NCBI RefSeq assembly: GCF_001651855.1
Contig: NZ_LNQC01000053.1
Coordinates: 124,001 to 188,000, forward strand
Direction: 5' to 3'
Length of the DNA: 64,000 nucleotides
Origin: Sinorhizobium americanum
Lineage (GTDB): Bacteria > Pseudomonadota > Alphaproteobacteria > Rhizobiales > Rhizobiaceae
Below are positions 47,366 to 56,151 of this stretch, piece by piece. The position numbers and the translations under genes are program-made. Position 1 is the first letter of the stretch, and every line of letters starts with the position of its first letter. The notes below the pieces were generated by a model. The model was not told where the DNA came from, searched no databases, and saw nothing but the letters and a program-made list of their open reading frames with translations.

Positions 47366-47540
47366 GGTCGGTCCTCCGTAGGGCGCGGTTCGTCCGCGCG
47401 GTGATTGTTGTCGCGAACGGGAGAAACGGGCGGCTGACCTTGAAAGCGGCAGCCTCCGACCGGATTGGTGATTTCCTCCCGATGCGCTGCTGGCATTCCG
47501 CCTCCACGGGTCGCCAGCGGCCCTAAACCAACATAGAAAG

Positions 47541-47562
47541 CTGACATTAACCTGACATCAAC
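47541..47562. promoter_or_regulatory. Direct-repeat site for an OmpR/PhoB-family regulator upstream of tctC
   Basis: CTGACATTAAC and CTGACATCAAC are adjacent 11-base direct repeats, the period used by OmpR/PhoB-type response regulators. The nearby TctD is of this family. The sequence also resembles a PHO box (CTGTCAT-N4-CTGTCAT) with one changed base per half. Confidence 0.6.
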
Positions 47563-47590
47563 CTGCTGGCTCGTAAACGGTTTGTTTCGG

Positions 47591-47628
47591 CTCCAGGAAT
47601 ATCGCTGGAGTAGGAATATCACTGGAGT
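47591..47628. repeat. 17-bp tandem duplication and small hairpin at a gene end
   Basis: AGGAATATCGCTGGAGT (47595-47611) is followed directly by AGGAATATCACTGGAGT (47612-47628). The second copy contains the stop codon of the minus-strand binding-protein gene (TGA; CGA in the first copy). CTCCAG (47591-47596) and CTGGAG (47605-47610) can pair as a hairpin. Confidence 0.85.
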
Positions 47629-48686
47629 CTAAGTACTTCGTTCCACCGGGCGATCAGCCGGGCACGCTTCACCTGGTCGAGATAGACCATCAGGCCGGGA
47701 CTGACCGGCACGGGCTTCAACTGCCCACCGAGCATTTCCTGCATGGTATTGGCGGTATTCTCGCCGGCGACTTCCGGGCTGACGGCAGGGATCTGCAGCT
47801 CGCGCGCCATGATCGTCTGGCCTTCCTTCGACATGAAGAATTCGAGGTAGCGCCGGCCAAGGTCGGGAGAGGCGGACGCCTGCGGCACAAGGCCGATTCG
47901 CGACATCACCACGGTATAGTCCTTCGGCAGCACGATGCCGACATCGGGATGCCTGGAGGCCCAGTCGGCGGCATAGGAACCGAGGATGTTGTAGCCGAGC
48001 ACGAAGCGTCCGTCCGCCACCCGCTCGAGGATCGCCTGGCTCGTCGAATAGAGCTTGACGCCCGCCGCGCCCATTGCCTGGATGACGCTCCAGATGTCGC
48101 CGAACTGTTCCTGGTCGCGCGCCATGAACAGGAAGCCGACGCCAGATCGCTCGATATCATAGGTGCCGATGCGGCCGAAGACTTCGCTTCCCTGACGCTT
48201 CAGGTAGTCGACGAACTCGGCGCGCGTCGCCGGCGGCCTCCCTGTCGAGAAACTGGGTTTGTGATAGACGAACACGGCCGGCTCGAAGGTCAGTGCATAG
48301 GCCGTGTTGCGCCAGTTCGCCCAGGCCGGCCAGCGGCCGCTCATCGGCAGGTCGCTGCGCTGCGCATAACCGTCGTTGCTGAGCTTCACCTGCAGGTCCA
48401 TGGCGGAGGAGAAGGCGAAATCGGCCGTCCTCTCACCGGCATCGGTCTCCTTGACGATCCGGTCGTAGATCTCGCCGGTCAGCATGTCCTCGTAGCGCAC
48501 CGCGACGTCAGGATTGGCCTTTTGGAAACCGACGATCATCGGGCGCGCCAGGGGCTCGTCGAGCGAGGAATAGACGACGAGAACCGGCGCGGCCGCATCG
48601 CCGGAAACGGCGGGGAAGAATACCGGCGCGGCACAGGCGAGCCGGGCAAAAAACAACCAAAAAGCGAAGGAAATCAAGAACCGCAT
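47619..48686 (-). CDS. Periplasmic iron/phosphoglycerate-type binding protein, probable TctDE partner
   Basis: A 355-residue family 1-like periplasmic binding protein. Its signal peptide is MRFLISFAFWLFFARLACAA. Body motifs include VLVVYSSLDEPLARPMIVGF (about 36-55), ADFAFSSAMDLQVKLSNDGY and YVFHKPSF-type lobe sequence. No transporter permease or ATPase lies beside it. It is divergent from tctD/tctE. In Salmonella the related PgtC works with a two-component pair as a sensor, so a sensing role for TctE is more likely than uptake. The start at 48686 begins the signal peptide; the longer open frame runs through tctD antisense. Confidence 0.88.
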   Translation of the reverse strand: MRFLISFAFWLFFARLACAAPVFFPAVSGDAAAPVLVVYSSLDEPLARPMIVGFQKANPDVAVRYEDMLTGEIYDRIVKETDAGERTADFAFSSAMDLQVKLSNDGYAQRSDLPMSGRWPAWANWRNTAYALTFEPAVFVYHKPSFSTGRPPATRAEFVDYLKRQGSEVFGRIGTYDIERSGVGFLFMARDQEQFGDIWSVIQAMGAAGVKLYSTSQAILERVADGRFVLGYNILGSYAADWASRHPDVGIVLPKDYTVVMSRIGLVPQASASPDLGRRYLEFFMSKEGQTIMARELQIPAVSPEVAGENTANTMQEMLGGQLKPVPVSPGLMVYLDQVKRARLIARWNEVLRLQ

Positions 48687-48764
48687 AATTTCACAATGCC
48701 TCACCCGCACGCCGTTCACAAGCAACGTCGCGACCGATAAGGTGAAGCGGGGGAGAGTGACGAT

Positions 48765-49442
48765 TTGCGTATCTTGCTCGTTGAAGACAATCAGGCCCTG
48801 GCAGAGGGTCTCTCGGCGCTTTTGCGCGGCAGCGGCTATGCCGTCGACGTCGTGAACGACGGCGCCTCGGCGCATGCGGTCGCAGCCGCCGAGAGCTTCG
48901 ATCTGGTGATCCTGGACCTGAACCTGCCGGAGATGGACGGGCTCGACGTACTGCGCGCCATGCGCGCCCGGCAGAACCGGGCGGCGGTGTTGATCCTGAC
49001 GGCCCGAGGCTCGCCCGAAGAAAGGATCAAGGGCCTTGATCTCGGCGCTGACGACTACCTGATCAAGCCTTTCGACATCGGCGAGTTCGAGGCGCGCGTG
49101 CGGGTCCTGCTCCGCCGTCAGGCCGGCCTGCGCAGTTCGATCGTCAGCTACGGCAACGTCTCGCTGGATCTGAACGCCCGCAGCTTTTCTGCCGGCGGCG
49201 TGCCGATCGAAATTCCGGCGCGCGAACTCGGGCTCCTCGAGCTCCTGTTCATGCGGGCCGGCAAGGTGGTCGCCAAGGACGCGATCGTTCAGTCGCTGAC
49301 CGGCCTCGATGACGATCTCAGCCCCAATGCGATCGAGCAATATGTCAGCCGCCTGCGCAAGCGCCTGGCGCCCTATGGGCTGACGGTACGCACGGCGCGC
49401 GGCATCGGCTATTACCTCGACAAGGCGGCAAACCCCGAATGA
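48765..49442 (+). CDS. tctD: Response regulator, OmpR/PhoB family
   Basis: A 225-residue regulator with receiver domain (1-115: MRILLVEDNQALAEGL, phospho-acceptor Asp in LVILDLNLPEMDG, Thr in ILTARGSPEE, Lys in DYLIKPFD) and a winged-helix DNA-binding domain (about 125-222, ending VRTARGIGYYLDK). The start codon is TTG, about nine bases after GGGGGAG; no ATG or GTG in frame fits. It overlaps tctE by four bases (ATGA). By homology it activates the tricarboxylate transporter genes, and the 11-bp direct repeat upstream of tctC fits its DNA-binding mode. Confidence 0.94.
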   Translation: MRILLVEDNQALAEGLSALLRGSGYAVDVVNDGASAHAVAAAESFDLVILDLNLPEMDGLDVLRAMRARQNRAAVLILTARGSPEERIKGLDLGADDYLIKPFDIGEFEARVRVLLRRQAGLRSSIVSYGNVSLDLNARSFSAGGVPIEIPARELGLLELLFMRAGKVVAKDAIVQSLTGLDDDLSPNAIEQYVSRLRKRLAPYGLTVRTARGIGYYLDKAANPE

Positions 49443-50818
49443 GGACGGCCGTCTATTCGCTGAGACGCAGGCTGCTCGGTTGGCTGTTGATCTCGACCGC
49501 CGTGATCGGCGTGGTCGCGCTGATGGACACCTATCGGGAAGCGGTCAAGACGGCGAATGTCGTCTCGGACCGGGTGCTCGCAGGCTCGGCACTGGCGATC
49601 GCCGAGCGCGTTGTCGTCGCCGAGGACGGCACGCTTCAGGTCGACATACCCTATGTGGCGCTTGAAATGCTGACCTCGGCCGCGCAGGACCGCGTTTTCT
49701 ATCGGGTGGATGGCCCGCCGGGTGCGTTCATCACCGGCTACCAGACCCTGCCGTCGCTTCCCGAAGCCGCCGGCCAGTCGACCAGCTTTGCCGATGCGGT
49801 CTTCCGCGGCGAGCCGATCCGGTTGGCGGTGCTTCGCCGCTCCGCCTCCACCGGTGTCAATTCCGTCCCTTTCGCCGTCACCGTCGCCGAGACGACGATT
49901 GCGAGACGCCAGCTGACGCAGACGATCCTGCTGCACTCGGCGCTCCGCCTAGGCCTGATGATCGCCGGGGCGGCCCTGATCGTCTGGGTGGCGGTGACCT
50001 TTTCGCTGAGACCGCTCTACCGGCTTGGGGACGCGATCGCCGAACGCAGTCCCGACGATCTGCATCCGATCGGCGAACGCGTGCCGAGCGAGGTGCAGGG
50101 CCTAGTCGACACGGTCAATACCTTCATGGTGCGGCTGCAGTCGGCGCTCGATGCGCTGCGCCATTTCACCGGCAATGCCAGCCACCAGCTGCGCACGCCG
50201 CTGGCCATAATCCGGACGCAGCTGGCGCTCGCCCGCCGGGCGGCGACGTTGGAAGAAGCGCTCTCGGCCGCCGCGAAGGCCGATGAGGCGGTCGCCAATG
50301 CCGAGCGCATCCTGGCGCAGTTGCTGCTGATGGCGAAGATCGATGCGGCGGCCAAGGAGGAAGCGCGCGGATCGGAGCGGATCGAACTTGCTCGGCTGGC
50401 ACGCAGCGTCACCGCCGAGCACGTGCCGGCGGCCGGCGAGGTGGGCATCGATCTCGGTTTTGCCGGCGAGGGGGAGCATTGGATCCGCGCCGAACCGCTG
50501 CTTGTCGGAGAGCTCCTGAAGAACCTCATCGGCAATGCGCTGCTCTATGCCGGGCGCGGGGCGGAGGTGACGGTGCGCGTCTCAAGCTCGGATGACGAGA
50601 TTGCGCTTGAGGTGGAAGACAACGGGCCGGGTATCAGGCCGGAGCTGCGCGAGGCGGTGCTGAAGCGCTTCCGGCGCGGCGGCAATGAGGCGCCCGGCAC
50701 CGGGCTCGGCCTGCCGATCGTCGAGGAAATCGCCACGCTTTATGCCGGAACGATGCGCCTCGAGGACGGCGAGGGCGGTCGCGGTCTGAAGGTGGTCGTG
50801 ACTTTTCCGGCAGGGTGA
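49439..50818 (+). CDS. tctE: Sensor histidine kinase
   Basis: A 459-residue membrane kinase. The first membrane segment (about 10-30) is followed by a periplasmic domain (about 31-160). The second segment (about 162-182, LGLMIAGAALIVWVAVTFSL) leads to HAMP-like and dimerisation helices with the phospho-acceptor His in FTGNASHQLRTPLAIIRTQL. The ATPase domain has N-box LLKNLIGNALLYA, DNGPGI and GTGLGLPIVEEIA. The tctD stop overlaps its ATG. The periplasmic domain probably senses a carboxylate, perhaps through the divergently encoded binding protein. Confidence 0.94.
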   Translation: MRTAVYSLRRRLLGWLLISTAVIGVVALMDTYREAVKTANVVSDRVLAGSALAIAERVVVAEDGTLQVDIPYVALEMLTSAAQDRVFYRVDGPPGAFITGYQTLPSLPEAAGQSTSFADAVFRGEPIRLAVLRRSASTGVNSVPFAVTVAETTIARRQLTQTILLHSALRLGLMIAGAALIVWVAVTFSLRPLYRLGDAIAERSPDDLHPIGERVPSEVQGLVDTVNTFMVRLQSALDALRHFTGNASHQLRTPLAIIRTQLALARRAATLEEALSAAAKADEAVANAERILAQLLLMAKIDAAAKEEARGSERIELARLARSVTAEHVPAAGEVGIDLGFAGEGEHWIRAEPLLVGELLKNLIGNALLYAGRGAEVTVRVSSSDDEIALEVEDNGPGIRPELREAVLKRFRRGGNEAPGTGLGLPIVEEIATLYAGTMRLEDGEGGRGLKVVVTFPAG

Positions 50819-50839
50819 AGAGCCGCAGCCGCGAAGCCG

Positions 50840-50983
50840 TTACGAGCGCTCTTCGCTTTCCTCGCGGTCGCGGGCTTCGAGAAGAGATGCGGCGTCTCGG
50901 GTCTGAACCCGCAGCAGCTCGTTCCAGAGCTGGCGAGCGAAACGCGATTGAACCTGGTTCGCAGGCTTGCGCTGCGATGACAT
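50840..50983 (-). CDS. Possible 47-residue protein
   Basis: The minus frame from the ATG at 50983 encodes 47 residues beginning MSSQRKPANQVQSRFARQLW, strongly charged and probably one or two amphipathic helices, ending EERS. GGAGATTTGTC precedes the ATG with good spacing. It lies convergent with tctE in a gap otherwise empty. No family was recognised. The ribosome-binding site and codon use are the only support. Confidence 0.45.
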   Translation of the reverse strand: MSSQRKPANQVQSRFARQLWNELLRVQTRDAASLLEARDREESEERS

Positions 50984-51183
50984 GACAAATCTCCGATAGG
51001 TTTGGAATGCCGTTCATATAGTCTATCGACGAGCCGATTGCCACGGCAGAGTCTACCGAGCTGCTTTGCAAGGGAAGCATATGTCGAGTGGCAAGAATAT
51101 CGATAGATCCGCGTAGCAGACAACAAAAATGCCGGGATGAATTTCTTCATCCCGGCGAGCGGCTGCACTGGGAGGCAGTTTCT

Positions 51184-52209
51184 TTACGTCTTTTTCCGGC
51201 CTTTCTGGCGATAGACGTCGACGACCACGGCGGCAACGATGATCACGCCCTTGACGATCTCCTGGTAGTACGCGTCGACCCGCAGAAAGGTGAAGCCGGA
51301 GGTCATGACGCCGAGGATGATCGTGCCGATCACGGTGCCGGTGATGCGGCCGACGCCGCCGGTCAGCGACGTGCCGCCGATGACCGTCGCGGCGATCGCG
51401 TCGAGTTCGTACATGACGCCCATGCCGGCCTGGGCGGTCTGTGCCCGGGCTGCGGTGACGACGCCCGCAAGGCCGGCCAGCATGCCGGCGATGGCGTAGA
51501 CCTTGATCAGATGCGCTTCGACATTGATGCCGGAGACGCGTGCGGCCTGGACGTTGGCGCCGATCGCATAGGTGAACTTGCCGTAGCGGGTGTAGCGGAG
51601 CGCAATATGGAAGATCAGCGCGACGACGAGGAAGACGATGACCGGCCAGATGCCCGTGCCGATGAAATTGAATTGCTCGGTGAGCCCAGAGACCGGCTGG
51701 CCCTTGGTGTACCACTTGGAGATCCCGCGCGCCGACACCATCATGCCAAGGGTGGCGATGAAGGGCGGGATTTTCGTCCTGGCAATCAATTGCCCGTTGA
51801 TGTAGCCGGCCAGGAGGCCAATGCCGACACCAAGCCCGATTGGCACGACGGCCGGCAGGTCGGTCAGCGAGGGATAGAGCGCCCGCGGCCAAGTCGAGGC
51901 CTGCGCAACGCTCGCCGAGATCATCGCCGTCATGCCGACCACGGAGCCTGAAGAGAGATCGATGCCGCCGGTGATGATCACCTGCGTCACGCCAACGGCG
52001 ATAATGCCGATCACCGAGACCTGCAGAATCATGATGGTCAGGCGCTGGGGGTTCATCAGGAAGCTCTGGCCGACGAAGAGCCAGCCGAGAACTTCGTAGA
52101 CAAGCGCGATGCCGATCAGCACCAGGAAGATGTTGAGCTCTGGCGGCAGGCGCCGTCTCGACCCGGCAAGCGGAGAGCCCGCGCCCTGTGCAGCGATATT
52201 GGTTTCCAT
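51184..52209 (-). CDS. Sugar/polyol ABC transporter permease (probable myo-inositol)
   Basis: A 341-residue RbsC-type permease with about nine hydrophobic segments. Motifs are VTQVIITGGIDLSSGSVVGM (about 78-97), FIATLGMMVSARGISKWYTK and AIAATVIGGTSLTGGVGRIT. It follows the ATPase gene by 30 bases behind GGGAGGAAAGACA. It completes a binding protein, ATPase, permease importer. The myo-inositol assignment comes from the S. meliloti inositol transporter on pSymB, the IolI-like gene upstream and IolR-type sites; the sequence itself only shows the CUT2 family. Confidence 0.92.
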   Translation of the reverse strand: METNIAAQGAGSPLAGSRRRLPPELNIFLVLIGIALVYEVLGWLFVGQSFLMNPQRLTIMILQVSVIGIIAVGVTQVIITGGIDLSSGSVVGMTAMISASVAQASTWPRALYPSLTDLPAVVPIGLGVGIGLLAGYINGQLIARTKIPPFIATLGMMVSARGISKWYTKGQPVSGLTEQFNFIGTGIWPVIVFLVVALIFHIALRYTRYGKFTYAIGANVQAARVSGINVEAHLIKVYAIAGMLAGLAGVVTAARAQTAQAGMGVMYELDAIAATVIGGTSLTGGVGRITGTVIGTIILGVMTSGFTFLRVDAYYQEIVKGVIIVAAVVVDVYRQKGRKKT

Positions 52210-52239
52210 TGTCTTTCCTCCCTGCGGTCGGCATCCGCG

Positions 52240-53781
52240 CTAGCGCGCGGCAAGTTCCATGACCTTGATTTGGGTGGCTTCTGCCCTGTCGAGGAAGCCG
52301 GTGACGCGCCCCTCATGCATGACCATGATCCGGTCGCTCATGCCAAGCACCTCGGGCATTTCCGATGAGATCATGATGACGGCGACACCGTTGCGGGCGA
52401 GTTCGGTTACCAGACGGTGAATTTCGGCCTTTGCGCCGACGTCGATGCCGCGTGTCGGCTCGTCTAGGATCAGAATATGCGGATTGGTGAGCAACCAGCG
52501 CCCGATCAGCACCTTCTGCTGGTTGCCGCCCGAGAGGTTTTCGATTCGCTCCTGCAGGTTCGGCGTCTTGACGCGCAGCTTGCGGCTCATCTCCTCGCAG
52601 GCCGCGGCGACTTCCTTCTCGGAGACGAAGCCGCGCTTGACGAACTTGTCCTGCAGCACGGCAATCTGCATGTTTTCAAGGATGTCGAGGATCAGCAGAC
52701 AGCCGGTGTCCTTGCGATCCTCGGTCAGGAAGGCCATGCGGTTGCGGATCGCCGTATTCGGGTTGTCGATCACCACCTCCTTGCCGTCGATCGCGATCGT
52801 GCCCGAGCTTGCCGCAGTGACGCCGAACAGCGTTTCGGCGACATTCGAGCGGCCCGAGCCGACGAGACCGGCGACACCGAGGATTTCGCCGGCGCGCACG
52901 TCGAAGGAGACGTCGTGGAAGACGCCGTTCAGCGTGAGGTTCTTGACCGACAGGACGACGTCGCCGATCGGCACCTCTTCCTTCGGGAACATCTGGGTGA
53001 TCTCACGGCCGACCATCATGCGGATGATGTCGTCGCGGGTGACCTGGCTCGACGCGTGCGTGCCGATATATTTGCCGTCGCGGAAGACCGAGAATTCATC
53101 GGCGATCTCGAACAGCTCGTTCATCTTGTGGGTGATGTAGACGATGCCGATCCCCTGCGAGCGCAGATCCCGGATGATCTCGAAAAGATGCGCCACCTCG
53201 CGTTCGGTCAGCGCCGAAGTCGGCTCGTCCATGATCAGTACGTCGGATTCGTAGGAAACTGCCTTGGCGATCTCGACCATCTGCCGGTTGGCGACGGACA
53301 AGTGGCGGACTTCGATTTCCGGATCGATGTCGATCTTCAGCCGCTCGAAGAGCTTGGCGGTCATGCGGCGCATCTCGCCGTGGTCGACGAAGCCGAAACG
53401 GTTCTTCGGCTCGCGGCGGATCCAGATGTTCTCGGCGACCGTCATGAAGGGCATCAGGTTCAGTTCCTGATGGATCATGGCGATGCCGTTTTCGAGGGCG
53501 TCAAGCGGCGACTTCAGCTGGATGTCGACGCCGCGGAGTTTCACCTCGCCCTGGTCCGGATGATAGATGCCCGCGAGGATCTTCATCAGCGTCGACTTGC
53601 CGGCGCCGTTCTCGCCCATCAGCGCGTGCACGGTGCCGCGCTTCAGCTTGAACTCAACGTCGTCGAGCGCGACGACGCCGGGGAATTCCTTGCGCACGCC
53701 TTCGGCGGTCAGGAGATACTCGGCATTGGGTACGGCACCGCTGGCGCGCACGGCTGCCATCGTTGTGGGACTGAGCGTCAT
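52240..53781 (-). CDS. Sugar/polyol ABC transporter ATP-binding protein, double domain
   Basis: A 513-residue CUT2 ATPase with two fused domains. The first (about 20-255) has Walker [10 protein letters not shown], and Walker [13 protein letters not shown]; the second (about 270-505) has the degenerate Walker A GLVGSGRS, signature LSGGNQQK and Walker [13 protein letters not shown]. The start at 53781 has GGGAGG eight bases upstream; an ATG at 53787 is too close to that site. It lies between the binding-protein and permease genes and is preceded by several stem-loops that may lower its expression relative to the binding protein. Confidence 0.93.
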   Translation of the reverse strand: MTLSPTTMAAVRASGAVPNAEYLLTAEGVRKEFPGVVALDDVEFKLKRGTVHALMGENGAGKSTLMKILAGIYHPDQGEVKLRGVDIQLKSPLDALENGIAMIHQELNLMPFMTVAENIWIRREPKNRFGFVDHGEMRRMTAKLFERLKIDIDPEIEVRHLSVANRQMVEIAKAVSYESDVLIMDEPTSALTEREVAHLFEIIRDLRSQGIGIVYITHKMNELFEIADEFSVFRDGKYIGTHASSQVTRDDIIRMMVGREITQMFPKEEVPIGDVVLSVKNLTLNGVFHDVSFDVRAGEILGVAGLVGSGRSNVAETLFGVTAASSGTIAIDGKEVVIDNPNTAIRNRMAFLTEDRKDTGCLLILDILENMQIAVLQDKFVKRGFVSEKEVAAACEEMSRKLRVKTPNLQERIENLSGGNQQKVLIGRWLLTNPHILILDEPTRGIDVGAKAEIHRLVTELARNGVAVIMISSEMPEVLGMSDRIMVMHEGRVTGFLDRAEATQIKVMELAAR

Positions 53782-53799
53782 GGTCATTGCCTCCCCATC

Positions 53800-53865
53800 T
53801 TCCGGCCTTGGCCGGAAAGTCCACGCAGAGGGCGGGACAGCCCTCTCATAGGCCCTTCCGGGCCT
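53800..53865. other. Three consecutive stem-loops between binding-protein and ATPase genes
   Basis: TTCCGGCC-TT-GGCCGGAA (53800-53817), AGAGGGC...GCCCTCT (53827-53846) and AGGCCC-TTCC-GGGCCT (53850-53865). They follow one another in the 142-base gap and are suited to mRNA stabilisation or partial termination. Confidence 0.75.
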
Positions 53866-53885
53866 CAGGCGGGACTTGCTTCGAA

Positions 53886-53913
53886 TGGGAGCGCGGCGGA
53901 GGCCGCGCTCCCA
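53886..53913 (-). terminator. Strong hairpin just after the binding-protein gene
   Basis: TGGGAGCGCGGC and GCCGCGCTCCCA form a perfect 12-bp stem with a GGAG loop, ten bases past the binding-protein stop. No U-run follows, so it is more likely an mRNA 3'-end protector giving excess binding protein than a full terminator. Confidence 0.6.
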
Positions 53914-53923
53914 AGAGGAACAA

Positions 53924-54853
53924 TCAGTTCTTCGCCTGGTATTTGTCCAGGTTGTCCTTGGTGACGAGCTCGAAGGGGATGTAGACCTTCTTCTCGACAG
54001 CTTCGCCCTTGGCGAGCTTGAGCGCGGCATCGACCGAGCCCTGGCCCTGGCCGGCCGCGTTCTGGAACACGGTCACGTCGAGGTCGCCGGCAGCCATGGC
54101 GGCAAGCGCGTCCTGGGTGGCGTCAACGCCGCCGATGACGACCGAGTCCATCGACCGGCCGGCAGCCTTCAGCGCCTGGATGGCACCGATCGCCATTTCG
54201 TCGTTGTTGGCGATCACGGCATCGAACTCAACACCGGCGGAAAGCCAGTTGGTCATCAGGTCGGCGCCCTGGGTGCGCGACCAGTTGGCGGTCTGCTCCT
54301 CGACGATCTCGATGCCCTTGCAGGCGTCGGTGGCGAGAACGTCGTGGATGTCCTTGGTGCGCATGCGGGCCGCCTGGTTGGAGAGCTCGCCCATCATCAC
54401 GACGGCCTTGCCCTTGCCGCCGAGCATCTTGCAGACTTCCTGCGTCTCCAGAGTTCCGGATTCGACTTCGTTCGAGGCGACGAAGGCCTGCTTTTCCGGA
54501 AGCGAGTCGATGTTCACCGGCTCGCGGTTGACGTAGACGAGCGGAATGCCGGCGTCGGCGGCGATCTTCGACATCGCAGCGGTGGCGTCCGTGTCGACCG
54601 GGTTGACGATGATCGCACTGACGCCGGCGGCGATGAAGTTCTGGATCTGGCTCTGCTGTTTCGCGACGTCGTTCTGCGCGTCTTCGATCTGCAGTTCGAC
54701 GCCGTTCAGCGTCTTTGCGTAGTCGGACATACCGTTGCGCAGAACCGTCAGGAAGTTGTCGTCGAACAGCGCCATCGAGACGCCGATCGTCTCCGCATGC
54801 GCAGCCGTCGACATCATGACAGCCATCGCAGTGCCCAGAATGAATTTCTTCAT
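53924..54853 (-). CDS. Sugar/polyol ABC transporter binding protein (probable myo-inositol)
   Basis: A 309-residue periplasmic binding protein of the ribose-binding fold. Signal peptide [20 protein letters not shown]; first lobe [20 protein letters not shown] and [20 protein letters not shown]; hinge and second lobe [20 protein letters not shown] and [16 protein letters not shown]. The ATG at 54853 follows GGAGGAGAAAGTAGAC. An IolR-type site GGAATATGTATTCC lies 151-164 bases upstream. Together with the IolI-like gene this supports myo-inositol as ligand, in line with the pSymB inositol transporter of S. meliloti. The ligand is inferred. Confidence 0.93.
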   Translation of the reverse strand: MKKFILGTAMAVMMSTAAHAETIGVSMALFDDNFLTVLRNGMSDYAKTLNGVELQIEDAQNDVAKQQSQIQNFIAAGVSAIIVNPVDTDATAAMSKIAADAGIPLVYVNREPVNIDSLPEKQAFVASNEVESGTLETQEVCKMLGGKGKAVVMMGELSNQAARMRTKDIHDVLATDACKGIEIVEEQTANWSRTQGADLMTNWLSAGVEFDAVIANNDEMAIGAIQALKAAGRSMDSVVIGGVDATQDALAAMAAGDLDVTVFQNAAGQGQGSVDAALKLAKGEAVEKKVYIPFELVTKDNLDKYQAKN

Positions 54854-55003
54854 GTCTACTTTCTCCTCCACTTTGGTGCCGGCCACACCCTCTCTTGCCG
54901 GAAACTCGATTTTCGTTGATCGAGCTCATCTCCTGTCAGAAGCAGCACTCCCATTTGCGCTTCCGATGAAAACGGAACAAACAAACCAGTGGTTCGTCAT
55001 TAC

Positions 55004-55017
55004 GGAATATGTATTCC
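55004..55017. promoter_or_regulatory. IolR-type operator upstream of the transporter
   Basis: GGAATATGTATTCC fits the GGAA-N6-TTCC motif described for S. meliloti IolR and is followed by ATTT, as at 55944. It is in the promoter region of the minus-strand binding-protein gene. Confidence 0.7.
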
Positions 55018-55090
55018 ATTTTATCCGGACGCCGTCAAGTGCATCTTGCGGCGTCCGGGCCGAATTCCGCGCTTTCAGCGCGTCAAGCGA

Positions 55091-55900
55091 TCAGGCGCGG
55101 GACTGCAGGTAATCCATGCTCTCGCGAACGGCCTTGGCCGGCTCGCTCAAGGCATGGACGGACGGCGCGAAGGGCTCGAACGAGAAGGGGCCTTTGTAGC
55201 CTTCGGCGCGCAGCCGGCGGATCTGTCCCGCATTGTCCAGCCGGTCTGCGGCATCGACCAGGATTCTGTGAGGGTCGCGCATCTCTGAGACGGAAACCGC
55301 CTCGTCGCTGACGCCAGAAATGTGGACGAGGCCGGTCAGTTCCGGGAAGAAGGCGTTCTCGCCGGCGAGATGATGGTGGAACGTGTCATGGACGAGGCGG
55401 AAGGTCTCGCCGCCGATTTCCCGAATCGCCTCGACGGCTTCGGCCTTGGAGCGCAACGAGCAGATCTCGAAGCCGAGCGGCTCGACAAGCCCGATGATGC
55501 CGGCGGCGTCGAGCAGCGGCTTCAGTGCTCGTAAGGACTTGCGGAGGGTTTCCTGGCGCTCGCCGTTCTTCTGGCCGCTGCCGTCATTGACCGGCACCAG
55601 CACCAGCGCCTCGGCGCCGCAATCGCGCGCATAGGAAATAAGCCCGCATGCCTCCGCCTCACGTGCCTCGTTCCATTCATTGAAGCGCTGCAGGGCGTTG
55701 ATCGAGATGATCGTCAGGCAGTGCTTTTCGGCAAGTGCCTTCACTTCCGCGGGCCCGGTTCCGTCGAGAATTGCGTTGCCCGAAAGGTCGTTGCGAATTT
55801 CCACCGCCGCGATTCCGAGCGATTTCGCCAGCGCGAAGAAGGCATCGAGCGGCAGCGCCGGAGCGGCCATATGGTTGAGGGCGAAAGGAAGGGCGGTCAT
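55091..55900 (-). CDS. IolI-like sugar phosphate isomerase/epimerase family protein
   Basis: A 269-residue TIM-barrel protein of the AP-endonuclease-2 superfamily. It shares with 2-keto-myo-inositol isomerase IolI the segments SINALQRFNEW (about 76-86), LVEPLGFEICS (about 148-158, metal Glu), LVHDTFHHHLAGE (metal Asp/His) and PFSFEPFAP near the end. It is upstream of the inositol-type transporter genes, separated from them by 237 bases with an IolR-type site. A second such site precedes this gene. Start ATG follows CGGAGGACATCC. Isomerisation of 2-keto-myo-inositol is likely; other keto-sugar isomerisation cannot be excluded. Confidence 0.85.
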   Translation of the reverse strand: MTALPFALNHMAAPALPLDAFFALAKSLGIAAVEIRNDLSGNAILDGTGPAEVKALAEKHCLTIISINALQRFNEWNEAREAEACGLISYARDCGAEALVLVPVNDGSGQKNGERQETLRKSLRALKPLLDAAGIIGLVEPLGFEICSLRSKAEAVEAIREIGGETFRLVHDTFHHHLAGENAFFPELTGLVHISGVSDEAVSVSEMRDPHRILVDAADRLDNAGQIRRLRAEGYKGPFSFEPFAPSVHALSEPAKAVRESMDYLQSRA

Positions 55901-55943
55901 GGATGTCCTCCGGGAATGTTTGGAATGGCTGTCGCCGTTGTTC

Positions 55944-55957
55944 GGAACGTTTGTTCC
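55944..55957. promoter_or_regulatory. IolR-type operator upstream of the IolI-like gene
   Basis: GGAACGTTTGTTCC fits GGAA-N6-TTCC, with the flanks C and ATTT shared with the site at 55004. It lies 44-57 bases upstream of the minus-strand isomerase start. Confidence 0.7.
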
Positions 55958-56151
55958 ATTTCGGCGACCACATTCACCGTGAAGGCGCGTCCAGTCAAAG
56001 TGCTAGTCGCGCAGCGGCATTGCATTCCTGCAAGATTGCGCCGCGGCGATGAGGGGATTCTGTCATTGCGGCGGTGCGATGCGCCGGCGATCGGTTTTCA
56101 GAATTCGACAGGCAAGGCCCGATCGAGTCAGGCAGGTCCGCCTGCGCGGGT

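Noticed and set aside
47595-47628. Start of a CRISPR-like or tandem repeat array
   Set aside because: Only two adjacent 17-bp copies exist, with no spacers.
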